From positions 1 through 64,000 of the forward strand of contig NZ_BEWL01000007.1 in assembly GCF_002723915.1 (NCBI RefSeq): 64,000 nt of DNA. The letters run 5' to 3'. The notes under the pieces are model-generated. The model saw only the letters and a program-made list of their open reading frames with translations. It had not been told where the DNA came from and did not search any database. Made by a program: the position numbers and the translations under genes. Origin of the DNA: Gluconobacter albidus. GTDB lineage: Bacteria > Pseudomonadota > Alphaproteobacteria > Acetobacterales > Acetobacteraceae. The first letter of the stretch is position 1; each line of letters starts with the position of its first letter. Of the stretch, positions 49,425-57,051 are shown one piece after another.

Positions 49425-49889
49425 TTACTGGCCCAGCTTGCCACCACCGAAAATATAATTGCTGACCTGCTGCTCTAGCGAGAGCTGATCCTGCGTATCG
49501 GTGATCTTGCCCTCGCTGGAGAGCGTCGTGCGGGAATGACCCGGCTGGATCTGCAGGGCGTTGTCGGCCGTCATGGTCGGGGCACCGATTCCCACAGCCG
49601 TATCCACCGGAAGATGCAGGCGCTGGTCCACCGTAAAGGCGACATCCGCCATCTGCGTTCTGGGGTCGAGCGTGATGGACACGACGCGCCCGACTGGAAC
49701 ACCCGCGAGATCGACATTCGCCCCCGCATGAAGCCCGTTCGCGGAATTAAAGGCAGCATGCAGGACGGAGCCCTGAAAATCCGGCCCCTTGCGCAGGGCA
49801 TTGCCGTAGGCGAGGAACGTTCCGGCAATCGCCAGCACCAGACCACTGGCTAGGATGGCGCCCCCGCGGCCGCTCAATGTTGACTGCAT
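49425..49889 (-). CDS. MlaD family protein (outer membrane lipid asymmetry)
   Basis: 154-aa MCE-domain protein of the MlaD type, the periplasm-facing, membrane-anchored ring of the Mla phospholipid transporter. An N-terminal membrane anchor (ILASGLVLAIAGTFLAYG) precedes the MCE domain (VLHAAFNSANGLHAGANVDLAGVPVGRVVSITLD). Its usual partners mlaE, mlaF and mlaC are not in the window. It is convergent with the ATP-grasp gene (13 bp apart) and divergent from uppP. Confidence 0.9.
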   Translation of the reverse strand: MQSTLSGRGGAILASGLVLAIAGTFLAYGNALRKGPDFQGSVLHAAFNSANGLHAGANVDLAGVPVGRVVSITLDPRTQMADVAFTVDQRLHLPVDTAVGIGAPTMTADNALQIQPGHSRTTLSSEGKITDTQDQLSLEQQVSNYIFGGGKLGQ

Positions 49890-49941
49890 GCCAGCCTCGC
49901 CTTCCGGAAAATCTTGAACAGACCGGGAGTTAGTCCTCCCA

Positions 49942-49955
49942 TGACCGACCGGTCA
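49942..49955. promoter_or_regulatory. Operator-like palindrome between mlaD and uppP
   Basis: TGACCGACCGGTCA: TGACCG and CGGTCA separated by AC, in the 158-bp divergent gap, with a GGGAG/CTCCC hairpin (49925-49940) next to it. The shape resembles TetR-family operators. No regulator gene is adjacent. Confidence 0.45.
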
Positions 49956-50047
49956 AGGCTACATCCGTGGTTGCGTCGATTGTAACCATCGGGCAAGTGA
50001 TTTCTTTTCCGCCTTTGCAAACGAAGGCCTTCACCGAGACAGGCTCC

Positions 50048-50890
50048 ATGACGCTTCTTCAAGCCCTCATTCTCGCCGTCGTCCAAGGAATTACCGAACC
50101 CTTTCCGGTAAGCAGCCTTGGTCATGCCGTTCTCCTTCCCGCGCTTCTGCACTGGGATCTGGATGAGCACGCACCGATGTTCCTGCCGTTCCTGACCATG
50201 CTTCACGTCGGAACGCTGGTCGCACTGGCGGGTGTGTTCTGGAAAGACTGGGTAGCTATTCTGACCGGAATGATGGGCCGTCATGGCCGCCACGCCCAGA
50301 TGGATGCGATTCGGGTCTTTGTGCTCCTCGTCATCGCCACCATTCCCGCCGTGCTGGTCGGCTGGCTTCTGGAGCATCGTCTGCGGAATGTTTTCGGCTC
50401 TCCCATCGCGGTGGCGGGTTTCCTGATTCTCAACGGATTCCTGTTGATGGCTACCGAGTGGCTCCGCCGCCAGAAAGGCCAGCGCGACCATCGACCCATT
50501 TCGACACTCGCTCCGAAAGATGCTGCCATCATCGGTGTCTGGCAGTGCCTTGCCCTTCTGCCCGGCCTGTCGCGCTCCGGCGCCACCATGAATGGCGGTC
50601 TCCTGCGGGGGCTGGACCATGAAACGGCCGCGCGCTTCTCCCTACTGATGGCCCAGCCGATTGTGCTGGCCGCAACGGTCCGGGAAGCCTGGCAGATGCG
50701 TCACATGACGATCTCACATGATGTCATGGTGCAGTGCGTTGCAGGCGCCATCGTCGCGGGGATAACCGCGCTGATCTGCTCGCTCCTCATGCTGCGTTTC
50801 TTCCGCAACCATGACGGCTGGGCGCTCACACCGTTCGGCGTCTACTGCATCGTGGCCGGGGCGTTTTCCGCAGCCGTCATCCTTCTCTGA
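50048..50890 (+). CDS. uppP: Undecaprenyl-diphosphatase
   Basis: Integral membrane phosphatase that converts undecaprenyl diphosphate to the monophosphate, recycling the lipid carrier for peptidoglycan and polysaccharides; also called BacA. The ATG at 50048 gives 280 aa and the family N-terminus (LLQALILAVVQGITE), with an AGGCT ribosome binding site. The first motif is ITEPFPVSSLGH (Leu where Thr is usual in the E. coli type) and the second is PGLSRSGATM. About eight membrane helices. Divergent from mlaD. Confidence 0.95.
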   Translation: MTLLQALILAVVQGITEPFPVSSLGHAVLLPALLHWDLDEHAPMFLPFLTMLHVGTLVALAGVFWKDWVAILTGMMGRHGRHAQMDAIRVFVLLVIATIPAVLVGWLLEHRLRNVFGSPIAVAGFLILNGFLLMATEWLRRQKGQRDHRPISTLAPKDAAIIGVWQCLALLPGLSRSGATMNGGLLRGLDHETAARFSLLMAQPIVLAATVREAWQMRHMTISHDVMVQCVAGAIVAGITALICSLLMLRFFRNHDGWALTPFGVYCIVAGAFSAAVILL

Positions 50891-50928
50891 ACTTTCCAGC
50901 CGCCGTTTTTCGCGGCACATTGCGGATC

Positions 50929-52470
50929 ATGCCAGCTTCGATACAATCTCCTCCTGACGTTTCCGGATCAGGTCGCCGGAAGACCCTTGAACAGGTCCTG
51001 TTCGAAAACGATACGAACGGCCTCAAGCGCAGCCTGACGGCGACCCAACTGGTCATTCTTGGCGTCGGATCCACGATCGGCGCTGGCATCTATGTCATGA
51101 CCGGCACGGCCGCTGCCGAATATGCCGGTCCGTCCGTCCTGATCTCTTTCATCATCGCCGCCCTCGCCTGCCTGTTCACGGCGTTTTCCTACGGCGAGCT
51201 GTCTTCGACCCTGCCTGTCTCGGGATCGGCCTACTCCTACGCCTATATCTCGATGGGCGAGAAAGTGGCATGGATGGTGGGCTGGCTGCTGCTTCTGGAG
51301 TACGGCATCTCATGTTCCGCCGTTGCCGCCGGTCTTTCGGGCTATGCCAGTTCCCTTCTGGGCATCACCGGACTGCACATCCCTGCGGCCCTGACCCACG
51401 CCACACTCCAGCCTGTCGCGGGCACGGCCGGTGCACAGATCAGTGCCGGGTGGCGGTTTGACCTGATCGGTTTTGTAGCAACACTGCTTGTAACCGCACT
51501 GCTGGTCCGTGGCGTTGAGGAATCCGCGCGCATCAACACCATGATCGTGGCACTCAAGGTCGGCGTTCTGTTCGTCTTCGTGGCGTTCGGTATCGGTGCC
51601 ATCAATCCGGCAAACTGGCATCCGTTCATTCCTCCCAGCGAAGGCGGATTTCATTATGGCGTGCGCGGCATCTTCCGTGCGGCATCGGTTATCTTCTTTG
51701 CCTATGTCGGGTTCGAAGCCGTCTCCACGGCCTCTGCGGAAGCCCGCAACCCAACGCGCGACGTCCCGATCGGCATCATCGGCAGTCTGGTGATCTGCAC
51801 GGTCGTTTACATGATCGTCGCGACTGTCCTGCTCGGCATCGTGCCCTATCGCGAACTGGATGTTCCCGACCCGCTCGCCATTGCCGTGAAAATCATGCAT
51901 ACGCCTTGGCTGGCTCTGCTGGTTAATGTCGGTGCGACAATTGGCCTCTGCTCTGTTCTCATGGGCCTGATGTACGCCCAGTCGCGCGTTCTGTTGACCA
52001 TCAGTCGTGACGGCCTGATCCCGCAGATGTTCTGCGTCATTCATCCGCAATTCCGCACACCGTGGATCGGCACGATCGTGCTCGGCCTTGTGGTGGCGCT
52101 CATCACTGCGACACTGCCGATCGACATCATCAGCGACCTCGTTTCTATCGGTACGGCCGCTGCTTTCGGAATTGTCTGTTTCACGGTCATCTGGCAGCGC
52201 AACACACGCCCCGATATCGTCCGTCCTTTCAGCGTTCCACTGGGCGGCATCCGTATCCGGGGAATCTGGATCGGCACCACGCCTGCGCTTGGGATCCTGT
52301 TCTGTCTGGTCATGACCATTCCACTGGTTTCGGACATGATCCATGCCGTCAGCAGCGGAAACCCTGTTCCGCTCATCCTTCTGGTGACCTATCTGACGCT
52401 CGGGATCGCCACTTACGTTTTTTATGGACGCAGGCACTCGAAAATGCGCCCGGAGCTGCCCTCAGTCTGA
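50929..52470 (+). CDS. APC-superfamily amino acid permease
   Basis: 513-aa inner-membrane amino acid transporter, likely proton-coupled, with 12-14 membrane segments. The consensus GVGSTIGAGIYVMTG in helix 1 and FFAYVGFEAVSTASAEARNPTRDVPIGI in helix 6-7 mark the cationic-amino-acid-type (CAT/YhdG-like) branch. The ATG at 50929 is chosen; a TTG at 50920 is also open. Specificity cannot be read from sequence. It follows uppP by 38 bp and its 3' end overlaps the MscS gene by 9 bp. Confidence 0.93.
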   Translation: MPASIQSPPDVSGSGRRKTLEQVLFENDTNGLKRSLTATQLVILGVGSTIGAGIYVMTGTAAAEYAGPSVLISFIIAALACLFTAFSYGELSSTLPVSGSAYSYAYISMGEKVAWMVGWLLLLEYGISCSAVAAGLSGYASSLLGITGLHIPAALTHATLQPVAGTAGAQISAGWRFDLIGFVATLLVTALLVRGVEESARINTMIVALKVGVLFVFVAFGIGAINPANWHPFIPPSEGGFHYGVRGIFRAASVIFFAYVGFEAVSTASAEARNPTRDVPIGIIGSLVICTVVYMIVATVLLGIVPYRELDVPDPLAIAVKIMHTPWLALLVNVGATIGLCSVLMGLMYAQSRVLLTISRDGLIPQMFCVIHPQFRTPWIGTIVLGLVVALITATLPIDIISDLVSIGTAAAFGIVCFTVIWQRNTRPDIVRPFSVPLGGIRIRGIWIGTTPALGILFCLVMTIPLVSDMIHAVSSGNPVPLILLVTYLTLGIATYVFYGRRHSKMRPELPSV

Positions 52471-53700
52471 GGACATTGACGCACTACCGGGTCCCATTCC
52501 TGGCCCCACACTCGGGCCCATATAGCTTCCCGGTGGCGGGCGCCCGATCGGAGGCGCCATCCGCTCCCACGGTTCCTGACCACCTGCGCCTGGAGGCATC
52601 ATGGAAAAACGCGAACGCGGCAATGCTTCGGGGCACTCATCACGGATCCGTGCAATAATTTTCTCCCGGATATCGCACCGCAAATCCCAGCTCTGAAGCG
52701 CCGTCCGCGCACTCGCGATGATACGGATGGACATGACATGCGCGTCGCAGTCTGCCACCTGCACATCAAACACGCGTCCGTCCCATAACGGACAGCCCCT
52801 TACGATCTCATTCAGCATCTCGCGGATCTTGTCCATCGACGCCTGATAATCGACCCATAGAAACACAACGCCGATGATGGCTGCGGAATTATGCGTCCAG
52901 TTCTCGAACTGGTTCTCCAGAAAATACGAGATCGGTACGATATGCCGCCGCCAGTCCCAGACGCGCAGCACCACATAGGTCGCGTTGATTTCCTCCACCC
53001 AGCACCAGTCACCATTGATGATGATCAGGTCCTCCATGCGGATCGGCTGTGTCAGTGCGATCTGTACGCCTGCGATCAGGTTCGTCAGAAGTCCACGTGC
53101 CGACAGGCCGACGATCAGGGACGCCGCTCCCGCCGAAGCGAACAGTGACAGTCCGTATTGCTTGACGGACGGGAACAGCATCAGGGCCGATGCCACCGTC
53201 ACGATCCCCACCAGGATCTCCGTCAGACGCCGCAGAACACGGATCTGCGTCTGGTGCGAACGGATCATGATGTCGTCGGTCTCTTCCCTCGCAGCCAGAC
53301 GGTTGAGATAAACCTCCGTCATGATCCGAAAGACCATGATCGCTGAAAATCCGAATGTCAGGATCAGCAGGAACAGGAAGAAAAGCTGAAGATCCTCTTC
53401 CTGCGTCGCCGTAAAACCCGTCGCCGCCGGGATTGCGGACAGCATGGCCAGCAAAGCGACCATCAGCCGCGTTGGCCTGCGCAGGGACGAGACGATGCGC
53501 CGGATCAGCGCGGCCTTGCGCGATCCCGGAATTTTCAGAAGCTGTGTCGTGACAAGATTGCCGCAATAGAACGCCAGCACCCCCACCATCACAAGCATCA
53601 GCACCGAGACGACAGAAGCCGGAAGCCAGGTGAAATAGGATCTTATGGCAAACAGGGTGCTGACGAAGTGTTGCGTCACCAGATGAAAGACTCCTTGCAT
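52462..53700 (-). CDS. MscS-family mechanosensitive ion channel
   Basis: 412-aa inner-membrane protein. Four or five hydrophobic helices occupy roughly residues 25-215; the pore-lining helix and beta domain are around ASAGAASLIVGLSARGLLTNLIAG and MEDLIIINGDWCWVEEINATYVVLRVWD. The C-terminal cytoplasmic domain follows. The last 50 residues are a low-complexity Gly/Pro/Met/Ser tail (PPIGRPPPG, GPGMGPGS). Probably releases solutes on osmotic downshift. It is convergent with the amino acid permease. Confidence 0.92.
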   Translation of the reverse strand: MQGVFHLVTQHFVSTLFAIRSYFTWLPASVVSVLMLVMVGVLAFYCGNLVTTQLLKIPGSRKAALIRRIVSSLRRPTRLMVALLAMLSAIPAATGFTATQEEDLQLFFLFLLILTFGFSAIMVFRIMTEVYLNRLAAREETDDIMIRSHQTQIRVLRRLTEILVGIVTVASALMLFPSVKQYGLSLFASAGAASLIVGLSARGLLTNLIAGVQIALTQPIRMEDLIIINGDWCWVEEINATYVVLRVWDWRRHIVPISYFLENQFENWTHNSAAIIGVVFLWVDYQASMDKIREMLNEIVRGCPLWDGRVFDVQVADCDAHVMSIRIIASARTALQSWDLRCDIREKIIARIRDECPEALPRSRFSMMPPGAGGQEPWERMAPPIGRPPPGSYMGPSVGPGMGPGSASMSSD

Positions 53701-53834
53701 TGAGAGAAATTGAGAACGCCCCGAAGGCCGGATTGATTGGAAAACCGTGATACCTCAAATGCCACGGGCAGCCGCAGGAATGCGACCCGTAAAAAACATC
53801 TTATTTTACGTCCTATTTTCCTGAACCTAACGTG

Positions 53835-53863
53835 TTGACACCCGGAAAGATCCCCCTTAAAAC
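53835..53863 (+). promoter_or_regulatory. Promoter of the tRNA gene
   Basis: TTGACA at 53835-53840 (perfect -35), a 17-bp spacer and TAAAAC at 53858-53863, 31 bp before the tRNA 5' end. Well placed for a stable RNA gene. Confidence 0.55.
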
Positions 53864-53894
53864 CCCGCCACAACGCCGGTTCGACCGGCAGGAT

Positions 53895-53969
53895 GGCGGT
53901 GTAGCTCAGTGGTAGAGCAGGGGAATCATAATCCCTTGGTCGGCGGTTCAAATCCGTCCACCGCTACCA
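53895..53969 (+). tRNA. tRNA with CAU anticodon (tRNA-Met or tRNA-Ile2)
   Basis: A 75-nt cloverleaf with encoded CCA. The acceptor stem GGCGGTG pairs with CACCGCT (one G-U at the end), and the D arm is GCTC/GAGC. The anticodon stem GGGGA/TCCCT encloses ATCATAA with CAT at positions 34-36, and the T arm is GGCGG with the TTCAAAT loop. The first pair and anticodon stem exclude an initiator tRNA. CTTGGTCG and the GGTTCAA context resemble the E. coli tRNA-Ile2 whose C34 becomes lysidine, so it may read AUA rather than AUG; identity between the two is unresolved. Confidence 0.95.
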
Positions 53970-54044
53970 TTCTTTCTTCCAAAAATAAAAAATCGTCGTG
54001 ACCGGTCTCTATTGTGCAGGTCTGTTTCCTGTATTCTGCGGGGT

Positions 54045-54906
54045 ATGATCAAAAAGCCCCTCGCCGTCGTGACCATGGTTTACAACGAGCCCGAGCATCT
54101 TCAGGTCTGGCGGCGTCATTATGGCGCACAGGTTGGGGAAAGCGCCTGTTACGTCATTGATCACGGCTCAGATGACGGGTGTACGGCCCATCTGGGACAG
54201 GTGAGTGTCGTCCGGATTCCCCGCTCCCCCCAGGACGATGAGCGCCGCACCCGGGCCATCGGGAAATTCTGCGACAGTCTGCTCGAATGGTATGACAGCG
54301 TCATCTATACGGATGTGGACGAAATTCTCCTCGCGGACCCGGCATTCGTCCCGTCCCTGACGGAATTCGCGCTGCTGAACCGTAGTCACGGCGACCGGCT
54401 TTGACGTCATCCACCTTCCAGATGAGGAAGGCCCGTTCGACTACAGCCGCCCCTTCTCCCTGCAGCGCCGCCATCTCCGCTTTTCGAGCGCGATGTGCAA
54501 ACCGGTCCTGACCCGAATTCCCATCACCTGGGCTCCCGGTTTCCACTGCTGCGAAGAAGCCGTTCCCAGTCTTGCCGCTCCCCTTTTTCTCTTCCATCTG
54601 CGTTATGCCGATCTGGGCTCTGGCCTAGCACGGCTGGAGCGGACCCGCAGGCAGCCCTGGGTCTCGGAAGATGTCGGACGCCATCAGCGTCTCGAAAATA
54701 TGGACTGGAAAAACATGCTGCTCGCAATGGCGGGGCTGCCCAGAACGGAAAGCACGCTCGACAACCGGGACGAGCGCCTCACGCACTGGCGCCAGCAGGT
54801 TGAGGACAGCGCCCAGACACGCCTGCACGACCTCTACCGCCTTGACCTGCATCTGAGCGGGACAGAGCTCTGGCGCCTGCCCGACCGCTTTGTGGCGCGT
54901 GTCTGA
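54045..54906 (+). pseudogene. Family 2-type glycosyltransferase, frameshifted
   Basis: The N-terminal part (MIKKPLAVVTMVYNEPEHLQVW; DHGSDDGC; IYTDVDEILL with a DxD-type motif) ends at a TGA at 54402. The C-terminal part (TATGFDVIHLPDEEGPFDY ... DLYRLDLHLSGTELWRLPDRF) continues in the +1 frame to 54906. The shift falls near 54380-54400, where LLNR in one frame meets VVTATGFDV in the other. One base deleted or two inserted would explain it. Intact it would encode about 287 aa. No other sugar-transferase gene is nearby. Could be a real decay event or a sequencing error. Confidence 0.7.
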
Positions 54907-54907
54907 G

Positions 54908-54950
54908 GCATAAAAAAAACCGGCTCCTTGTAGGGCCGGTTTTTTTATGC
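54908..54950. terminator. Bidirectional terminator
   Basis: GCATAAAAAAAACCGGC pairs with the GCCGG-TTTTTTT-ATGC side (54936-54950), with a short loop around 54925-54933. A run of T ends the stem in both directions. It lies between the glycosyltransferase (plus) and the DUF4167 gene (minus). Confidence 0.9.
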
Positions 54951-54967
54951 GCTGAAAACTGAAAGCC

Positions 54968-55426
54968 TTACTCTGCTTCCACTTCCGCTGCACGGCGATC
55001 GTGGCTTTCCTCGGAGGGGCGCTCCGAAGCATAGTCCGCCTCCTGCTCGGATGACGGAGCCTCATCCTCGCCCCGTTCACCGCGCGGTTCACGACGGTCC
55101 TCATAGGCCCGCTGCCGCTGCTGCTGACGCTCGGTGCGTTCCTGCTGGCTTTTCTCGGCCGCCTGATTCATGGCGTTGAGAATACGGAAATAATGCTCCG
55201 CGTGCTGGAAATAGGCTTCTGCAAGAATGCGGTCGCCAGTTCCGGTTGCGTCGCGGCCGAGCTGGAGATACTTCTCGAACAGCTGCTGCGCCGTACCACG
55301 GACCCTCAGATCAGGCCCGTTACTGTCAAACACATGGTTGCGGTTCAGAGGTGTCTGGGCACTGCTGCTGCGTGACGGCCCACTGCCCGCACGATGATGC
55401 CGGCCTCTTATGCGCTTCATATTCAT
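54968..55426 (-). CDS. DUF4167 domain-containing protein
   Basis: About 152-aa basic protein with the alphaproteobacterial DUF4167 domain. The N-terminus MNMKRIRGRHHR is Arg/His-rich. The conserved core (FDSNGPDLRVRGTAQQLFEKYLQLGRDA, AEAYFQHAEHYFRILNAMN) spans about residues 33-88, and the rest is a charged, Gln/Glu/Arg-rich disordered tail. Start at 55426 chosen to match the family; 55447 is possible. It sits downstream of prmC as in many relatives. The function is unknown; its basic start hints at nucleic-acid or ribosome association. Confidence 0.85.
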   Translation of the reverse strand: MNMKRIRGRHHRAGSGPSRSSSAQTPLNRNHVFDSNGPDLRVRGTAQQLFEKYLQLGRDATGTGDRILAEAYFQHAEHYFRILNAMNQAAEKSQQERTERQQQRQRAYEDRREPRGERGEDEAPSSEQEADYASERPSEESHDRRAAEVEAE

Positions 55427-55594
55427 CGACCCGTGATGCACTTTCATGATGACGTGGACCGTTCTGCAACCGCAGAAAGTTCCGACCGCCGCTATCGAAA
55501 AAGACGTCTGTCTGTTCCGCTATGGCTGAACCCGGCTCAGCCAGTCTTCCATCGTCAGTGCAGGATGACATGAACGATGGGCAAAGATACGCCT

Positions 55595-55617
55595 GAGAGT
55601 GCCTGTAAAGCACTTTC
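55595..55617. other. Hairpin in the prmC-DUF4167 gap
   Basis: GAGAGTGC (55595-55602) and GCACTTTC (55610-55617), eight pairs with one G-U, in the roughly 275-bp gap upstream of the DUF4167 gene. Nothing else in that gap looked like a gene; a short minus-strand frame there has no recognisable features. Confidence 0.3.
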
Positions 55618-55702
55618 AAATCGCATGCATTGGCTTTAGCCATACCAAGTTCCGTCAGTCAAGCCAACGGTTTTTCGTCATCTGACGCTCCTGACTGCGT
55701 CC

Positions 55703-56548
55703 TTATCTAGGTAATTGCAGGACGAGCGCTCTTTCCACGCCGCCAAGATCCTTCCGGCGCGCCACTTCCCGCAGACCGTTCTGCACTCCCAGTGCGGAGA
55801 CGTCGTCGATCTGTCCGATCCCCATCTCAAGGATCGCATAACCTCCCGGCACCAGAAGATCCGGCAGGGCGGCGCACAGGACACGATACGCTTCAAGCCC
55901 GTCCACCCCACCATCCAGGGCCCGCGCCGGTTCATAGCGCACGACTTCAGGCATCAGTCCCGACAGATCTCCGCTCTCAATATAAGGCGGGTTGGACAAC
56001 ACGATATCGAACCGGGCGTTCAGCGCGTCTGCCCAGCTTCCGGCCAGAAAGACACTCCGGCCCCCAAGCCCCGTACGCCCGGAGTTCCGCCGCGCCAGAG
56101 CCGCGGCCTGAGGAGAAAGATCGACACCTACGCCTGTCGCCTGCGGATATTCAGACAGGGCTGCTAGCAGCAGACAGCCCGTTCCGGTCCCCAGATCCAG
56201 AACGGACAGCGGCGCCTTGCGATCTAGCCTGATATCCAGCAGCGCTTCGATCAGCGCCTCGCTGTCGGCGCGGGGGATCAGAGTGTCACGCCCCGTCTCC
56301 AGATCCAGCGTCCAGAACCCTGTCTCGCCCGTGATGAACGCCAGCGGTTCCCGCCCCAGTCTGCGCCTCAGAGCGTCTGCGAATCGCGCTTTCTGTGACG
56401 CATCCACAGCATCCAGAGACAGTAGTCCGCCCAGATCCCGGCCTGTCGCCCAGCCCAGCAGAAGCCGCGCCTCGCGGCGCGCATCTTCGATCCCGGCCTT
56501 CTCCAGTGCCTGTGAGGCCTCGCGCAAAAGATCATCTTTGGGCATCAT
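55703..56548 (-). CDS. prmC: Peptide chain release factor N5-glutamine methyltransferase
   Basis: Methylates the Gln of the GGQ motif in release factors RF1 and RF2, raising termination efficiency. The 281-aa product has an N-terminal helical domain (ARREARLLLGWATG), the SAM site VLDLGTGTGCLLLAAL and the catalytic NPPY in LSNPPYIES. Its substrate gene prfA lies close by on the same strand, but with a small plus-strand gene between them. It is divergent from that gene with 29 bp between starts. Confidence 0.95.
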   Translation of the reverse strand: MMPKDDLLREASQALEKAGIEDARREARLLLGWATGRDLGGLLSLDAVDASQKARFADALRRRLGREPLAFITGETGFWTLDLETGRDTLIPRADSEALIEALLDIRLDRKAPLSVLDLGTGTGCLLLAALSEYPQATGVGVDLSPQAAALARRNSGRTGLGGRSVFLAGSWADALNARFDIVLSNPPYIESGDLSGLMPEVVRYEPARALDGGVDGLEAYRVLCAALPDLLVPGGYAILEMGIGQIDDVSALGVQNGLREVARRKDLGGVERALVLQLPR

Positions 56549-56577
56549 CTTAAAGCGAACCTGCTATAGTTGGTGTC

Positions 56578-57048
56578 ATGAAGTCCAAACGTGCGCTCCT
56601 CTTTTCCGCTCTGCTGCTTGGCTGCACCCTCACACCCGTTCAGGCACAGTCAGACCTGTCGCAGGAACTACCCCCGTCTTTTACGGTAACGGACGAGCGT
56701 GCGCCTGAAGAAATTTCAGAAGTCTCGCGCCTCTATCTGGATGGCAATCTGGTTGCAACGTTCAGACTCGGGTTAGCCAAGGCACATGAGACGCAGACGA
56801 TTGCGCTTCCGGTCGGCCGCTCAGATGTGGATTACGCCCTGTGCGGGGAAATCACCATTGTGCGAAACGGCCATCAGGAAACCCATCAGGTGAGCAGCGA
56901 AGGCCAGCTTCACCACCCGGAAGGCCATTCGCTTGATGCCGTGGGGACTAACAATTTCACCGATTTCTTTCTGGTCGATTATGACGATGCCGCCGTTGCA
57001 ACGCACCGGCATGGGCGCGCTGCCGTCTGCGCCACACCGAACACCTGA
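56578..57048 (+). CDS. Small secreted protein of unknown function
   Basis: 156-aa protein I do not recognise. The N-terminus is a signal peptide (MKSKRALLFSALLLGCTLTPVQAQ); it could be cleaved after AQA-type residues or, less likely, at LLGC as a lipoprotein. The mature part has a regular beta-rich pattern (SRLYLDGNLVATFRLG, QTIALPVGRSDVDYALCG, ITIVRNGHQETHQV) and two mature Cys. It lies between divergent prmC (29 bp) and convergent prfA (3 bp between stops), interrupting the usual prfA-prmC order. Codon use is not obviously foreign. Export is likely; the role is open. Confidence 0.75.
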   Translation: MKSKRALLFSALLLGCTLTPVQAQSDLSQELPPSFTVTDERAPEEISEVSRLYLDGNLVATFRLGLAKAHETQTIALPVGRSDVDYALCGEITIVRNGHQETHQVSSEGQLHHPEGHSLDAVGTNNFTDFFLVDYDDAAVATHRHGRAAVCATPNT

Positions 57049-57051
57049 GTT

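Noticed and set aside
51310-52437. 375-codon minus-strand frame opposite the amino acid permease
   Set aside because: Highly charged Asp/Arg/Gln translation, typical of the reverse complement of hydrophobic membrane-protein codons.
55326-55643. Possible 105-aa minus-strand gene overlapping the DUF4167 start
   Set aside because: No ribosome binding site, no family pattern, and it overlaps a supported gene in another frame.
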